This document shows, in pieces, positions 25,301-32,111 of a stretch of 38,827 bases of DNA (its first letter is position 1; every line of letters begins with the position of its first letter). Origin of the DNA: Bradyrhizobium sp. AUGA SZCCT0283 (GTDB lineage Bacteria; Pseudomonadota; Alphaproteobacteria; Rhizobiales; Xanthobacteraceae); the NCBI RefSeq assembly GCF_018130385.1, contig NZ_JAFCLU010000048.1, forward strand, positions 1 through 38,827. Reading direction: 5' to 3'. The notes under the pieces are model-generated. The model searched no databases. It was given only the letters and a program-made list of their open reading frames with translations, and had not been told where the DNA came from. Made by a program: the position numbers and the translations under genes.

Positions 25301-27031
25301 ATGAAGTCTCGCTCGGTTCAGCGAACAGGCTGGACACGGATTTTTCCTCCGTTGACCTGGCTTGCCGAATATGAGTCGTTCTGGTTGCGCCATGATGCGA
25401 TCGCCGGAGTGACGCTCGCTGCCTATGCTATCCCGGTGTCACTGGCCTATGCGGGCCTTGCCGGGTTGCCGCCCCAGGTCGGCATTTGTGGCTATATGCT
25501 TGGCGGCTTGGGCTACGCTCTGCTTGGGTCGTCCCGCCAGCTTGCGGTAGGCCCGACCTCCGCAATCTCGCTCATGATCGCCAGCAGCGTCGGGGCGCTG
25601 GCCGGAGGGGACGCGATACGCTTCGCACTGATCGCGAGTCTTTCGGCATTCGCGGTGGCGCTGCTTTGCCTGATTGCCTGGCTCTTGAAGCTCAGCATTC
25701 TCGTCCGCCTCGTCAGCGACAGCATTCTCGTCGGCTTCAAGGCTGGGGCTGGGCTCACAATCATAATGAGTCAGCTACCGAGCCTGTTCGGCGTGGCCGG
25801 TGGCGGCCACAACTTCTTCGATCGGGCAATCCGGCTTGCGGGTCAGGTCGGCGACATCAATCTGCTCGTATTGGCAATTGGAGTCACGGCGATCCTGCTT
25901 TTGCTCCTCGGTGAACGGTTTCTGTCGGGCAAGCCGGTCGGGCTCGCCGTAGTGGCCTTATCAATCCTCATGGCAACCTTGTTCGGGCTTGCGGCACTGG
26001 GCGTACCTGTCACCGGGAACATCCCGGAGGGATTGCCGGCATTCGAGGTGCCCACTTTCGGGATGCTCGAATTCCAGGAGCTGTTTCCAATAGCGGCCGG
26101 ATGTCTGCTGCTAGCCTATATAGAAGGTGTTTCGGCGGCCCGGAGTTTTGCAGCGAAGCATGGATACAGTCTTGACGTCCGGCAGGAATTTCTGGGGCTG
26201 GGGGCTGCCAACCTCGCAGTTGCGTTTGGCCATGGCTATCCCGTGGCCGGCGGGTTGTCGCAGTCCGCCGTCAATGACACGGCAGGAGCGCGCACACCCC
26301 TGGCGTTGGTGTTCTGCTCGTTTGCCCTCGCGCTCTGCCTGCTTTTCTTTACGGGGTTGCTGACCAACCTTCCCAAGGCGGTGTTGGCTGGCATTGTCTT
26401 TGTTGCCGTTTACAAGCTGGTCGATGTCCGTGCGCTACTTCGCATGTGGAGGGTAAGCCGTATCGACTTCTATGCCGCGGTTATCGCGCTCGTGTCCGTG
26501 CTGCTGCTTGGGATCCTCCAAGGCGTCCTGCTTGCTGCCCTCGCCTCCATCTTCCTGCTGCTTGGCCGGGCATCGAATCCCAACATTGCGTTCCTCGGGC
26601 GGCTTCCTGGAACGGGCCGCTATTCCGACAGCGCCAGACACGAGGGTGTGGAGCCGCTGGTCGGTGTCATCGCGTTCCGCCCCGAAGCCTCGCTGCTCTA
26701 CATCAATGCCGAGACGATTCTGGAGACGGTCTTGAAGGCTCTTCGAAATTCATCTGACGTAAGGCTGGTTGCCTGCGATCTCTCGGCATCCCCTTACATC
26801 GATCTGGCCGGGGCACGCATGTTGCTCGATCTCCATGATGAGCTGGCATCGCACCATGTGGCGTTGTGCATCGTCGGCGCCCATGCCCAGTTGCGTGATC
26901 TGCTACGGGCGGAAGGCCTGGCGGAGAAGACGGACAGTGGCCAGTGGTTCCGGACACTCGACAGCGTGCTGGGCGAGGGCAATGCCAGGGAACGATCCGG
27001 TCTCCGTGAAGAACGGAAGCCTGGCTTTTGA
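25301..27031 (+). CDS. SulP-family anion transporter with STAS domain, 576 aa
   Basis: An inner-membrane anion carrier of the SLC26/SulP family (sulfate, bicarbonate or dicarboxylates). The N-terminal core has about 12 hydrophobic segments with the family pattern IAGVTLAAYAIPVSLAYAGL (near 32), YMLGGLGYALLGSSRQLAVG and PTSAISLMIASSVGALAG, then LLLAYIEGVSAARSFAAKHG and GYPVAGGLSQSAVNDTAGAR. The STAS domain occupies about 445-555 (GVIAFRPEASLLYINAETIL, ACDLSASPYIDLAGARMLLD). The ATG follows GAGGAA five bases upstream. It is complete and stands alone behind FixK box 5. The substrate cannot be set by sequence; a C4-dicarboxylate or bicarbonate role would fit low-oxygen metabolism. Confidence 0.92.
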   Translation: MKSRSVQRTGWTRIFPPLTWLAEYESFWLRHDAIAGVTLAAYAIPVSLAYAGLAGLPPQVGICGYMLGGLGYALLGSSRQLAVGPTSAISLMIASSVGALAGGDAIRFALIASLSAFAVALLCLIAWLLKLSILVRLVSDSILVGFKAGAGLTIIMSQLPSLFGVAGGGHNFFDRAIRLAGQVGDINLLVLAIGVTAILLLLLGERFLSGKPVGLAVVALSILMATLFGLAALGVPVTGNIPEGLPAFEVPTFGMLEFQELFPIAAGCLLLAYIEGVSAARSFAAKHGYSLDVRQEFLGLGAANLAVAFGHGYPVAGGLSQSAVNDTAGARTPLALVFCSFALALCLLFFTGLLTNLPKAVLAGIVFVAVYKLVDVRALLRMWRVSRIDFYAAVIALVSVLLLGILQGVLLAALASIFLLLGRASNPNIAFLGRLPGTGRYSDSARHEGVEPLVGVIAFRPEASLLYINAETILETVLKALRNSSDVRLVACDLSASPYIDLAGARMLLDLHDELASHHVALCIVGAHAQLRDLLRAEGLAEKTDSGQWFRTLDSVLGEGNARERSGLREERKPGF

Positions 27032-27158
27032 ACGGCTCTCGGGTATTGCGCCGATCGAACCCGAATAAGCCTCGGCCGGACGTCCCTGACGCCCAATTGC
27101 ATTGCGGAGTGCAGCATTCGTCGCAGCTTGGCGAGTTCGTTTCGAGAGCCTGCGACCT

Positions 27159-27172
27159 TTGATTTGGATCAA
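27159..27172 (+). promoter_or_regulatory. FNR/FixK box 6 (TTGATTTGGATCAA)
   Basis: Identical to box 2. It lies 134 bases before the start of the glycine-rich secreted protein gene at 27307, the only gene downstream on that strand. Confidence 0.85.
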
Positions 27173-27306
27173 GGGCGCGGAAAGGCAGGGGACAAATGTC
27201 CAACGACACCTAGCCCGCACAGAAACGCATCGATCAGCTCTCTCTATCTCTCGGTCCGTTCGAAGGCTGGCTCATCAGAGCATGACTCTTCAGAGGAAAA
27301 ACCCTC

Positions 27307-27741
27307 ATGAGAAAGTTTAGCACAAGCGTTGCCTGGCTTGCTTTGCTCTTTGGCGTAGCTGGCACCAGTACGCCATCGCGAGCTGAAACCGGCCAGGTCG
27401 CGGTCGTCTTCACCAAGGGCGGATTCATCGTCGGAGTCGGAGGCGGCGAGGGTGTGCTCGTGCTCCGAGGCAAGCGCTACCCGTTCACCGTATCGGGCAT
27501 GAGCGTCGGCTTCACGATCGGAGCCTCGACGACCAAGCTTGTTGGACGTGCCCTCAATTTGAGAGGACCGGCTTCGATTGAAGGCTCGTACAGCGCTGTC
27601 GGAGCCGGGGGTGCCCTTGCGGCTGGCGCGGGAGGCGTTCAATTGCAGAACGCCAATGGCGTAATCTTGCAGTTGAGTGGCCCCAAGGTCGGCGCTGAGG
27701 TGTCGGCAGCAGTCGGTGGGGTAACGGTGCGTTTGAAATAG
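27307..27741 (+). CDS. Glycine-rich secreted protein, 144 aa (paralogue of the one at 36766)
   Basis: A signal peptide (MRKFSTSVAWLALLFGVAG, cleavage probably after SRA) precedes a mature domain of about 117 residues made of short glycine-spaced strands: VVFTKGGFIVGVGGGEGVLV, LRGKRYPFTVSGMSVGFTIG, GSYSAVGAGGALAAGAGGVQ and GPKVGAEVSAAVGGVTVRLK. The pattern suggests a small beta-barrel or lipid-binding fold and faintly recalls the end of DUF1134 (EipA) proteins; I do not claim membership. The gene at 36766 encodes the same layout nearly residue for residue. FixK box 6 upstream suggests oxygen control. Function unknown. Confidence 0.82.
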   Translation: MRKFSTSVAWLALLFGVAGTSTPSRAETGQVAVVFTKGGFIVGVGGGEGVLVLRGKRYPFTVSGMSVGFTIGASTTKLVGRALNLRGPASIEGSYSAVGAGGALAAGAGGVQLQNANGVILQLSGPKVGAEVSAAVGGVTVRLK

Positions 27742-27753
27742 ATCCGAACCGGA

Positions 27754-27776
27754 CGGGCCGCGCAGTATGCGGCCCG
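27754..27776 (+). terminator. Hairpin after glycine-rich protein gene
   Basis: CGGGCCGC and GCGGCCCG form a perfect 8-bp GC stem with a 7-base loop, 12 bases after the stop codon. No T-run follows. It lies between convergent units and could serve both. Confidence 0.5.
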
Positions 27777-27782
27777 ATGCGC

Positions 27783-28090
27783 TCAGTAACGTTCCGCCAC
27801 GAAGGTCATCCCGCTCAAGCCAGCTTGGTCGTCATAGCGTCCCTTGTTGGAACGCTCGGCAGCTTGGTCTTGTCCTTCAGCACGCGCTTGTGCGGGATCA
27901 GTTTCAACGCGTGATCGCCTTGATCGCGCCGCCCTTGCCGGCGGCATCCCGGCCTTTGAACAGGACGATGACCCGAAGCTTGTTCGCCTCACCCATTCCT
28001 GGAGATGGCAAAGCTCGACCTGGAGCTTCCCAGCTCTTTCTCATAGACCTTGCTCATCCCGTCCGCGGGCGTGCCGGCTGACACGCTCAC
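27783..28090 (-). pseudogene. PPK2-family polyphosphate kinase remnant: both ends kept, middle deleted
   Basis: On the minus strand the N-terminal segment MSKVYEKEL (ATG 28057, possibly longer) leads, after a shift, to KLQVELCHLQEWV and then, after another shift, to the Walker A region LRVIVLFKGRDAAGKGGAIK with AITR. At about 27903-27912 the sequence jumps directly to the family's C-terminus (LIPHKRVLKDKTKLP, then ERSNKGRYDDQAGLSGMTFV with AERY and stop). Roughly 170 central residues, including the Walker B/lid region, are missing. PPK2 enzymes phosphorylate nucleotides with polyphosphate. It lies about 30 bases downstream of the 150-residue protein gene in the same direction, so it was probably in a FixK-box-7 operon. 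Confidence 0.8.
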
Positions 28091-28123
28091 TGTTCCATTC
28101 AAGCCAGATCCGCCGAACTGACC

Positions 28124-28576
28124 TCAGCCCCAGGAAATGGTGACGGCGATGTCGCCTGGAACACCTCCCGGGTATTCGATGACCTGGTAGCTGATGCGAT
28201 AGCCTCGCGGTTTCAGGTAGTCGGTCCAGAGTTGGAATATTTCCCTCGGAATTCCGGTCAGCGTATTCTCCCAGCCCTTCTCCTGCTGGATGATGGCACG
28301 GCCCTTGTCGGTGCACAGCGAGTTGGGGAACCGATAGACCTGCACTTCCGTCATTCCGTTTCGCACCGCCCGCTGGATGACGGTCGAAGCCAGTTGGACC
28401 TTTTCGGCTTCGCTCTTGCCGGACGGTTGGCTGAGTCGCTCGATCAGGGCGCGTTTCTCGGCTTCGGCAGCGGCGGCAAGGCGCGCGTATTGTTCTGCCT
28501 GTTCGGCCTCCTTGAGGGCTGCTTCCTTCAGGATCTGCTTTGCACTGGGAATGAGGTCATCGATGCTGACGGGCAT
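28124..28576 (-). CDS. Hypothetical cytosolic protein with N-terminal coiled coil, 150 aa
   Basis: It starts MPVSIDDLIPSAKQILKEAA with AGGAG nine bases upstream. Residues 10-55 form an alanine/glutamate-rich helix (LKEAEQAEQYARLAAAAEAE) likely to coil. The C-terminal half (60-150) is a compact alpha/beta part (RNGMTEVQVYRFPNSLCTDK, REIFQLWTDYLKPRGYRISY, VIEYPGGVPGDIAVTISWG). No signal peptide or membrane segment. I recognise it as a conserved hypothetical of Bradyrhizobium-like genomes; no function known. FixK box 7 lies 79 bases upstream and the PPK2 remnant follows, so this gene is the surviving member of a divergent oxygen-controlled operon. Confidence 0.75.
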   Translation of the reverse strand: MPVSIDDLIPSAKQILKEAALKEAEQAEQYARLAAAAEAEKRALIERLSQPSGKSEAEKVQLASTVIQRAVRNGMTEVQVYRFPNSLCTDKGRAIIQQEKGWENTLTGIPREIFQLWTDYLKPRGYRISYQVIEYPGGVPGDIAVTISWG

Positions 28577-28647
28577 GGCTGATGGCTCCTGAGTGGTTGT
28601 TCGGCTTCAGCATTGCCCCAAGGCTAGGCGGGGCCGACGTCATTCCC

Positions 28648-28661
28648 TTGATTCAAATCAA
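28648..28661 (+). promoter_or_regulatory. FNR/FixK box 7 (TTGATTCAAATCAA)
   Basis: Perfect half-sites between divergent genes. The box centre is about 79 bases from the leftward 150-residue protein and 81 from the rightward DUF3302-like gene, almost symmetrical. Confidence 0.85.
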
Positions 28662-28735
28662 GCAATCCGCATCGCATGGCGCTCACGGTCCTCGGGAGGT
28701 CTGCGAAAGGGTCAGTTCCATTTTGGGAGAGAATA

Positions 28736-29179
28736 TTGAGCGAGCAGATTCATCCGATGGGCCCGCATCATCTACCGTTCTACCTTGCTCCGGGGAGCGG
28801 GACCGATGTCATGATGGTGGTGATGGGCATTTTTCTGGTTGCCGCCCTTGTCTGGGTCGGCACGCTTTATTTGCGATTGCATAGCCTCCCGGAGCGCATG
28901 GCGCACAAGTCGGAGAAACTGCAGTTCGAGATCGTGGCCATTCTGGGCCTGCTGGCGCTCTTCACGCACATCCACCTGTTCTGGGTAGCAGGACTGCTGC
29001 TTGCCATGATCGATATCCCCGATTTCGGCACACCGTTGCGCAGTATCGCAGGATCGGTCGAGAAGATCGCAGACGCCAAACCGGATACCGCTGTCGAAGC
29101 TGAGGTTTCACTTTCGCCTCATCTTCCGGAGAAGAAGAGCGGGAATGTCCCAAGGGAGGCGAGGGGCGGCCATGTTTGA
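28736..29179 (+). CDS. DUF3302 (YiaW)-like membrane protein, 147 aa
   Basis: Two hydrophobic segments (VMMVVMGIFLVAALVWVGTL, then FEIVAILGLLALFTHIHLFW with VAGLLLAMID) separated by LRLHSLPERMAHKSEKLQ match the layout of YiaW/DUF3302. A polar tail follows. The start is probably TTG at 28736 (MSEQIHPMGPHHLPFYLAPG) with GGGAGA five bases upstream; ATG 28757 is an alternative. The stop overlaps the following HlyD gene by eight bases, as yiaW precedes yiaV in E. coli. FixK box 7 is centred 81 bases upstream of the TTG. Role unknown; presumably it works with the HlyD-like protein in the inner membrane. Confidence 0.75.
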   Translation: MSEQIHPMGPHHLPFYLAPGSGTDVMMVVMGIFLVAALVWVGTLYLRLHSLPERMAHKSEKLQFEIVAILGLLALFTHIHLFWVAGLLLAMIDIPDFGTPLRSIAGSVEKIADAKPDTAVEAEVSLSPHLPEKKSGNVPREARGGHV

Positions 29180-30404
29180 GCTCATCATTTGCTCCCTTGT
29201 GACGATCCTTCCCGATTATCTGTATCGCCGCTATGTCCAGAACAAGCGGTTCGGGAAGGAAATCACGTTCTATTCGGTCTGGTACGAGCTCAGATGGGGC
29301 ATCACCGGCTGTCTGTTGCTCACGATTTCGCTGATAACGATGATCTTCTATTTTCATCCCGCGACCAACTCCGCCACGTTGTTCTTCAGGACAATCCCTA
29401 TTCTTCCCGAGGGGTCGGGACGTGTGGCGGAGGTTAAAGTTGGCTTCAGTGCACCAGTCTCCAAGGGAGACGTCATCTTCAGGCTTGATAGCTCGAAACA
29501 GGAGGCGGCGCTCGAAACGGCCAAGCGCAAGATCGCTGAAGTCGATGCCGCAATGCTGACAGCGGAAGCCGACGTCACGAAGGCGGAGGCCCAGATCCAG
29601 GAAGCGAGGAGCGCGCATCAGCAGGCCAAGGACGAATTGGATGTGAAGAGCGACCTGCAGCGTCGCAATCCCGGAATCGTGCCGCAACGCGACATAGAGA
29701 AGCTACAGGTCGCCGTGGACCAGCGCCAGGCCGGAATTGACGGCGCAGTGGCCGGCAAGCAATCCTTGGTGGCTCGGCTTTCGACGCTGTTGCCGGCGGA
29801 AAAGGCGAGCGCCGAAGCAGCGTTGGCACAGGCACAGGTGGATCTGGACAAGACCTTCATCCGCGCCGGCGTTGCCGGACGAGTCGAGCAGTTTGCGCTG
29901 CGCATAGGGGATGTCGTCAATCCACTGATGCGGCCTGCGGGAATTCTCATCCCAGAAGGCGCCGGCCAGCGAGTGCTGCAGGCGGGGTTCGGCCAGATTG
30001 AAGCTCAAGTCATGAAGGAAGGGATGGTTGCGGAGGCGACCTGCATCTCAAGACCCTGGGTGATCATCCCGATGGTGGTTACCACGGTTCAGGATTACAT
30101 CGCCGCCGGCCAGTTTCGCGGTGGAGAGCAACTGGTCGAAGCGCAGAACGTTGCAAGACCCGGAACGATCCTTGTCCATCTGGAGCCTCTCTACAAGGGC
30201 GGTCTCGAAGGTGTTACGGCCGGCAGCAGTTGCATCGTCAATGCCTACACCAGCAATCATGAGGAGATCGTCGCGAAGGAGACCAGCACAGGCCGGAAAA
30301 TCGTCCTGCACGTCATCGACGGCGTCGGACTGGTACATGCGTTGCTGCTCCGGATCCAGGCGCTGCTGTTGCCGATCAAGACACTGGTGCTGAGCGGTCA
30401 CTGA
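29172..30404 (+). CDS. HlyD/YiaV-like membrane fusion protein, 410 aa
   Basis: The N-terminus MFELIICSLVTILPDYLYRR is hydrophobic, and a second membrane segment (ITGCLLLTISLITMIFYF) lies at about 48-66. The periplasmic part has a biotinyl-lipoyl-like half (RVAEVKVGFSAPVSKGDVIF, RLDSS) near 88, a helical hairpin (about 110-225, QEAALETAKRKIAEVDAAML, KAEAQIQEARSAHQQAKDEL) and the second half FIRAGVAGRVEQFALRIGD near 240. This is the membrane-fusion fold of secretion/efflux systems. The ATG at 29172 overlaps the DUF3302-like gene. No transporter or outer-membrane channel is encoded nearby, as with E. coli YiaV. A terminal LLLRIQALLLPIKTLVL is amphipathic. Confidence 0.85.
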   Translation: MFELIICSLVTILPDYLYRRYVQNKRFGKEITFYSVWYELRWGITGCLLLTISLITMIFYFHPATNSATLFFRTIPILPEGSGRVAEVKVGFSAPVSKGDVIFRLDSSKQEAALETAKRKIAEVDAAMLTAEADVTKAEAQIQEARSAHQQAKDELDVKSDLQRRNPGIVPQRDIEKLQVAVDQRQAGIDGAVAGKQSLVARLSTLLPAEKASAEAALAQAQVDLDKTFIRAGVAGRVEQFALRIGDVVNPLMRPAGILIPEGAGQRVLQAGFGQIEAQVMKEGMVAEATCISRPWVIIPMVVTTVQDYIAAGQFRGGEQLVEAQNVARPGTILVHLEPLYKGGLEGVTAGSSCIVNAYTSNHEEIVAKETSTGRKIVLHVIDGVGLVHALLLRIQALLLPIKTLVLSGH

Positions 30405-30422
30405 TAGGTCAAGGGAAACGCG

Positions 30423-30842
30423 ATGAGTGCGCTTCGAAAGCTGGTTATGGCTGCTGCCATTGCGGCAGGCTCCGTCCCGCTATGGCCGCAAGAGGTGAAC
30501 GCATTCGAGTTCACCGGTGCATGGGCCACGAGCGCGGACCAGTGCAGCAAGGTGTTCGCCCGCAAGGGACGCTCGAACCAGGTCAATTTTACGAAGTTCT
30601 CCGGCGTGTACGGCGGTGGCTTCATCGCTGAAGCCAATCGCGTTCGCGGCAAGTTTGAAAATTGTCAGATCAAATCGAGGAAGGACAGCGATCAAACCGT
30701 CAATCTCGTCGTCGCCTGTGCCTCGGGCATCATGCTTTCAAACGTCCAGTTTTTCCTCAAGGTGATTGATGACAACACGATCTCCCGCGAGTTCCCGGGG
30801 ATGGAGGGAATGGAAGTGAAGTATCACCGCTGTCAGATCTAG
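30423..30842 (+). CDS. Secreted hypothetical protein, 139 aa
   Basis: A signal peptide (MSALRKLVMAAAIAAGSVPL, cleavage likely after VNA near residue 27) precedes FEFTGAWATSADQCSKVFAR. The mature part has four cysteines (in DQCSKVF, ENCQIKS, VVACASG and YHRCQI), fitting two disulphides, and looks like a small beta-rich domain (SGVYGGGFIAEANRVRGKFE). It starts 18 bases after the HlyD-like gene and is probably the third gene of the box-7 operon. No function recognised; it may be a periplasmic partner of the DUF3302-HlyD pair. Confidence 0.72.
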   Translation: MSALRKLVMAAAIAAGSVPLWPQEVNAFEFTGAWATSADQCSKVFARKGRSNQVNFTKFSGVYGGGFIAEANRVRGKFENCQIKSRKDSDQTVNLVVACASGIMLSNVQFFLKVIDDNTISREFPGMEGMEVKYHRCQI

Positions 30843-30867
30843 CTGATGTTCGACGGATCGATGGAGC

Positions 30868-30881
30868 TTGACCTAGATCAA
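30868..30881 (+). promoter_or_regulatory. FNR/FixK box 8 (TTGACCTAGATCAA)
   Basis: TTGAC and ATCAA half-sites with a 4-base spacer, centred 58 bases before the DUF2092 gene start, an ideal activating position. Confidence 0.85.
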
Positions 30882-30932
30882 GAGAAGCGGCGGTGCATGG
30901 GACTGAATGGCGTCGACCAATGGAGAAACGCC

Positions 30933-31736
30933 ATGAGTACCAGACAAAGAGCGAGTACATTGATCCAAAGCCTGCCACATGCAGCCTTGGTCGCGGTCAT
31001 CATTGTATTCACCGCCCAGTCGGCGCGGGCAGATGATCCTGCAAAGTTTCTCAAGGCGATGACTGACTACACCGCCGCGCAGAAATCCATTTCAGCTACG
31101 TTCGACAGCGATATTGAAGTCGTCACACCCGACCTGCAGAAAGTCCAGTTCACCAGCTCCGGAAAACTGCAGCTCACGCGACCGGACAAGCTGCGGATCA
31201 GTCGAACCGGCGGCTATGCTGACGTTCAGCTGGTCTATGACGGCAAGACGGTTTCGATCTACGGCAACAATGCGAAGGCCTACGCGCAGGCCGATCTTGC
31301 CGGCACGATCGATCAACTGGTCGACCTGATTCAGACAAAGTCTGGTGCGGCAATGCCGGGCACGGATCTGCTGCTCTCCAACGCCTACGACGAGTTGATG
31401 TCCAATGTTATCATGGCGAGTCACATCGGGCAGGGAGTGGTCGACGGCGTCGAATGTGAGCACCTTGCGTTCCGCGGCATCGACACCGACTGGCAGATCT
31501 GGATCGAGAGCGGCGCGCAGCCAGTACCCCGAAAATACGTGATCACCAGCAAGACACTGGCAGGCGCGCCCCAATATACGCTCAGGATCAAGGACTGGAA
31601 GACCGATGCCGTCGCTGATGCCGACACCTTCGTATTCAAGCCTCCTGCCGACGTGACGAAGGTCGACCTGGATTCCGGCGTCATGGCGGAATTCGATGAG
31701 CTTCCCCCCGGAACACCATCAGGAGCAAAAAAATGA
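30933..31736 (+). CDS. DUF2092 periplasmic protein, 267 aa
   Basis: The signal peptide (SLPHAALVAVIIVFTAQSAR, cleavage after ARA) is followed by DDPAKFLKAMTDYTAAQKSI and a LolA/LolB-like series of beta strands: FTSSGKLQLTRPDKLRISRT, VQLVYDGKTVSIYGNNAKAY, VDGVECEHLAFRGIDTDWQI and PRKYVITSKTLAGAPQYTLR. This is the layout of DUF2092. The ATG at 30933 follows GGAGAAACGCC. The fold suggests binding of a hydrophobic ligand in the periplasm (inferred). It overlaps the next gene by ATGA and is preceded by FixK box 8. Confidence 0.85.
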   Translation: MSTRQRASTLIQSLPHAALVAVIIVFTAQSARADDPAKFLKAMTDYTAAQKSISATFDSDIEVVTPDLQKVQFTSSGKLQLTRPDKLRISRTGGYADVQLVYDGKTVSIYGNNAKAYAQADLAGTIDQLVDLIQTKSGAAMPGTDLLLSNAYDELMSNVIMASHIGQGVVDGVECEHLAFRGIDTDWQIWIESGAQPVPRKYVITSKTLAGAPQYTLRIKDWKTDAVADADTFVFKPPADVTKVDLDSGVMAEFDELPPGTPSGAKK

Positions 31737-32023
31737 TCCGGTCACGAAAAGTCTTCATGCTGGCGGCCGCCCTTGCAGCCTTCGCCGCAGGGATGGCATG
31801 GAACGACGGAAGCCTCGTCAGCAATGGAATATTCTCCGAAGCCCAGGCAAGGATCGGCCGGCCGCTCACGCCGATGAGCTATGCCGGGGTCGCCCGGAGG
31901 ACGACTCGCCGCGCCGTTGCCGCAGGCGCTGCCGTCGGCACGATAGGTGCCGCGGGCGCGTATTACGGGTCCTCATGCGTGCAGGTCGTGGACGCCTACG
32001 GTCGGGTCACCACGCGCTGTTGA
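31733..32023 (+). CDS. Small exported alanine/arginine-rich protein, 96 aa
   Basis: It has a signal-like N-terminus (MIRSRKVFMLAAALAAFAAG), then SEAQARIGRPLTPMSYAGVA, a basic stretch RRTTRRAV, a glycine/alanine hydrophobic segment AAGAAVGTIGAAGAYYGSSC and a C-terminal CVQVVDAYGRVTTRC with two cysteines. Its start overlaps the DUF2092 stop (ATGA), so the two are co-translated. I recognise it as a usual companion of DUF2092 genes in Bradyrhizobium relatives. Function unknown; probably envelope-located. Confidence 0.75.
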   Translation: MIRSRKVFMLAAALAAFAAGMAWNDGSLVSNGIFSEAQARIGRPLTPMSYAGVARRTTRRAVAAGAAVGTIGAAGAYYGSSCVQVVDAYGRVTTRC

Positions 32024-32111
32024 CGTCGTCGTCCGGCCCGGCTGAGACCCGCACTGCCGCTGGCACCGGAAATGTGCTGGAATGGGCCGTTCGGACTGCC
32101 GGGGTAAGAGG

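Noticed and set aside
24755..25393. 212-codon minus-strand open frame covering the region upstream of SulP
   Set aside because: It crosses the SulP start and FixK box 5; only its last third is real, being one frame of the IalB-family pseudogene.
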